This document shows, one piece after another, positions 18,314 to 18,680 of a stretch of DNA of 18,680 nucleotides. The position numbers and the translations under genes are program-made. Within the stretch, counting starts at the first letter, position 1. Each line of letters begins with the position of its first letter. Origin of the DNA: Candidatus Gallimonas intestinigallinarum (GTDB taxonomy: Bacteria; Bacillota_A; Clostridia; Christensenellales; Borkfalkiaceae); NCBI GenBank assembly GCA_019116405.1, contig DXBS01000065.1, positions 1 through 18,680 on the forward strand, read 5' to 3'. Under the pieces are notes generated by a model. It had not been told where the DNA came from, did no database searches, and saw only the letters and a program-made list of their open reading frames with translations.

Positions 18314-18680
18314 GTAAAAATTGCGGTGAGAAGCTCTGGCGATGACTGCAAAATACTTTTGCGAGCGTCCTCTTTTAGGTGTATGCGCAGGTCGGGGTGA
18401 TATTGCTCCATTGTATGTTCTTCGGGGTCGGCGTAGCCGATGCCGATAAACACAGGGATCATATAGGTGGGCGGCACCTTGAGCTTTGCCTTGACAACAT
18501 CATGTTCCTGATTGAGCGGTATCCGCATCGAGCAAGCGAGTCCCTCGGCGGCCGCTGCCAAAAAAATATTCTCTATCACGCACCAGATGGTGGCGAAGGG
18601 GTTGAGTTTGGAAACGTATTCGCCGTTCAGTTGTTTGGATTTGAACAGGGGGATAATGACATAGGGCGCGTCTTTGAGCA
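18277..18680 (-). CDS. Nitroreductase family protein, C-terminal part, partial at the window edge
   Basis: The minus-strand frame is open from the right edge (LKDAPYVIIPLF, then NPFATIWCVIENIFLAAAAEGL, then VPPTYMIPVFIGIGYADPEEH) to a stop at 18277-18279. The Ala-rich helix after a Trp and the 'IPVFIGIGYAD' strand are typical of FMN-dependent nitroreductase-like oxidoreductases. The N-terminus lies outside the window. The family-like sequence seems to end near the RIHLKEDA residues (about 18360). The last 28 or so residues lie over the integrase remnant in another frame and are probably not native, so the original C-terminus was likely replaced at a recombination junction. Confidence 0.75.
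   Translation of the reverse strand, partial: LKDAPYVIIPLFKSKQLNGEYVSKLNPFATIWCVIENIFLAAAAEGLACSMRIPLNQEHDVVKAKLKVPPTYMIPVFIGIGYADPEEHTMEQYHPDLRIHLKEDARKSILQSSPELLTAIFTGALVQAACWWI

Overview
The window looks like chromosomal DNA of a GC-rich member of the Bacillota, probably an uncultured gut Clostridia lineage. This is inference: there is no rRNA gene, but several things point the same way. These are strong AAGGAGG-type ribosome sites, a carboxynorspermidine-type polyamine operon, a collagen-like surface protein with a BclA/C1q-like head, cell-surface proteins built of YDG/MBG-type Ig-like repeats, and a 'CxxC...GH' cysteine/histidine-rich segment typical of Clostridia surface proteins.

Region 1 (1-3248, + strand) is a tightly overlapping polyamine operon: the 3' end of carboxynorspermidine synthase, nspC, agmatine deiminase (aguA) and N-carbamoylputrescine amidase (aguB). 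Together they would convert agmatine to putrescine and putrescine to spermidine by the carboxyspermidine route. A rho-independent terminator lies at 3297-3326.

Region 2 (3447-16697, + strand) is the centre of interest. After a recognisable sigma-A type promoter, eight genes run in one direction with overlaps or gaps of at most 33 bp. In order they are: a three-TM protein with a beta-rich cytosolic part; a small tail-anchored beta-rich protein; a 1112-residue fusion of a GH3 glycosidase-like region, a TM hairpin and a degenerate AAA domain; a TM-anchored McrB-like AAA+ ATPase; a McrC/DUF2357-like protein with a long coiled coil and no visible nuclease; a second TM-anchored McrB-like ATPase; a secreted, membrane-anchored transglutaminase-like protein with two YDG domains; and a membrane-anchored stalk of YDG-like repeats. 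The C-terminal part of the GH3 fusion aligns by eye along its whole length with the two McrB-like ATPases but has lost Walker A and Walker B. The operon therefore encodes two active-looking AAA+ subunits plus one pseudo-ATPase, all at the membrane, and a transglutaminase-fold protein outside. I know of no described system with this composition. I propose a membrane-embedded AAA machine that acts across or on the envelope, either in cell-surface assembly or in defence. Function is not shown by the sequence.

Region 3 (16698-17450) holds a collagen-like (Gly-X-Thr) protein with a jelly-roll head but no proper start, then a very strong terminator.

Region 4 (17521-18680) is a mobile-element scar: tRNA-Arg(CCU), two tandem structured repeat units of about 137 bp that restart with the tRNA 3' end, a 5'-truncated tyrosine integrase on the minus strand, and the end of a nitroreductase gene on the minus strand that runs off the window.
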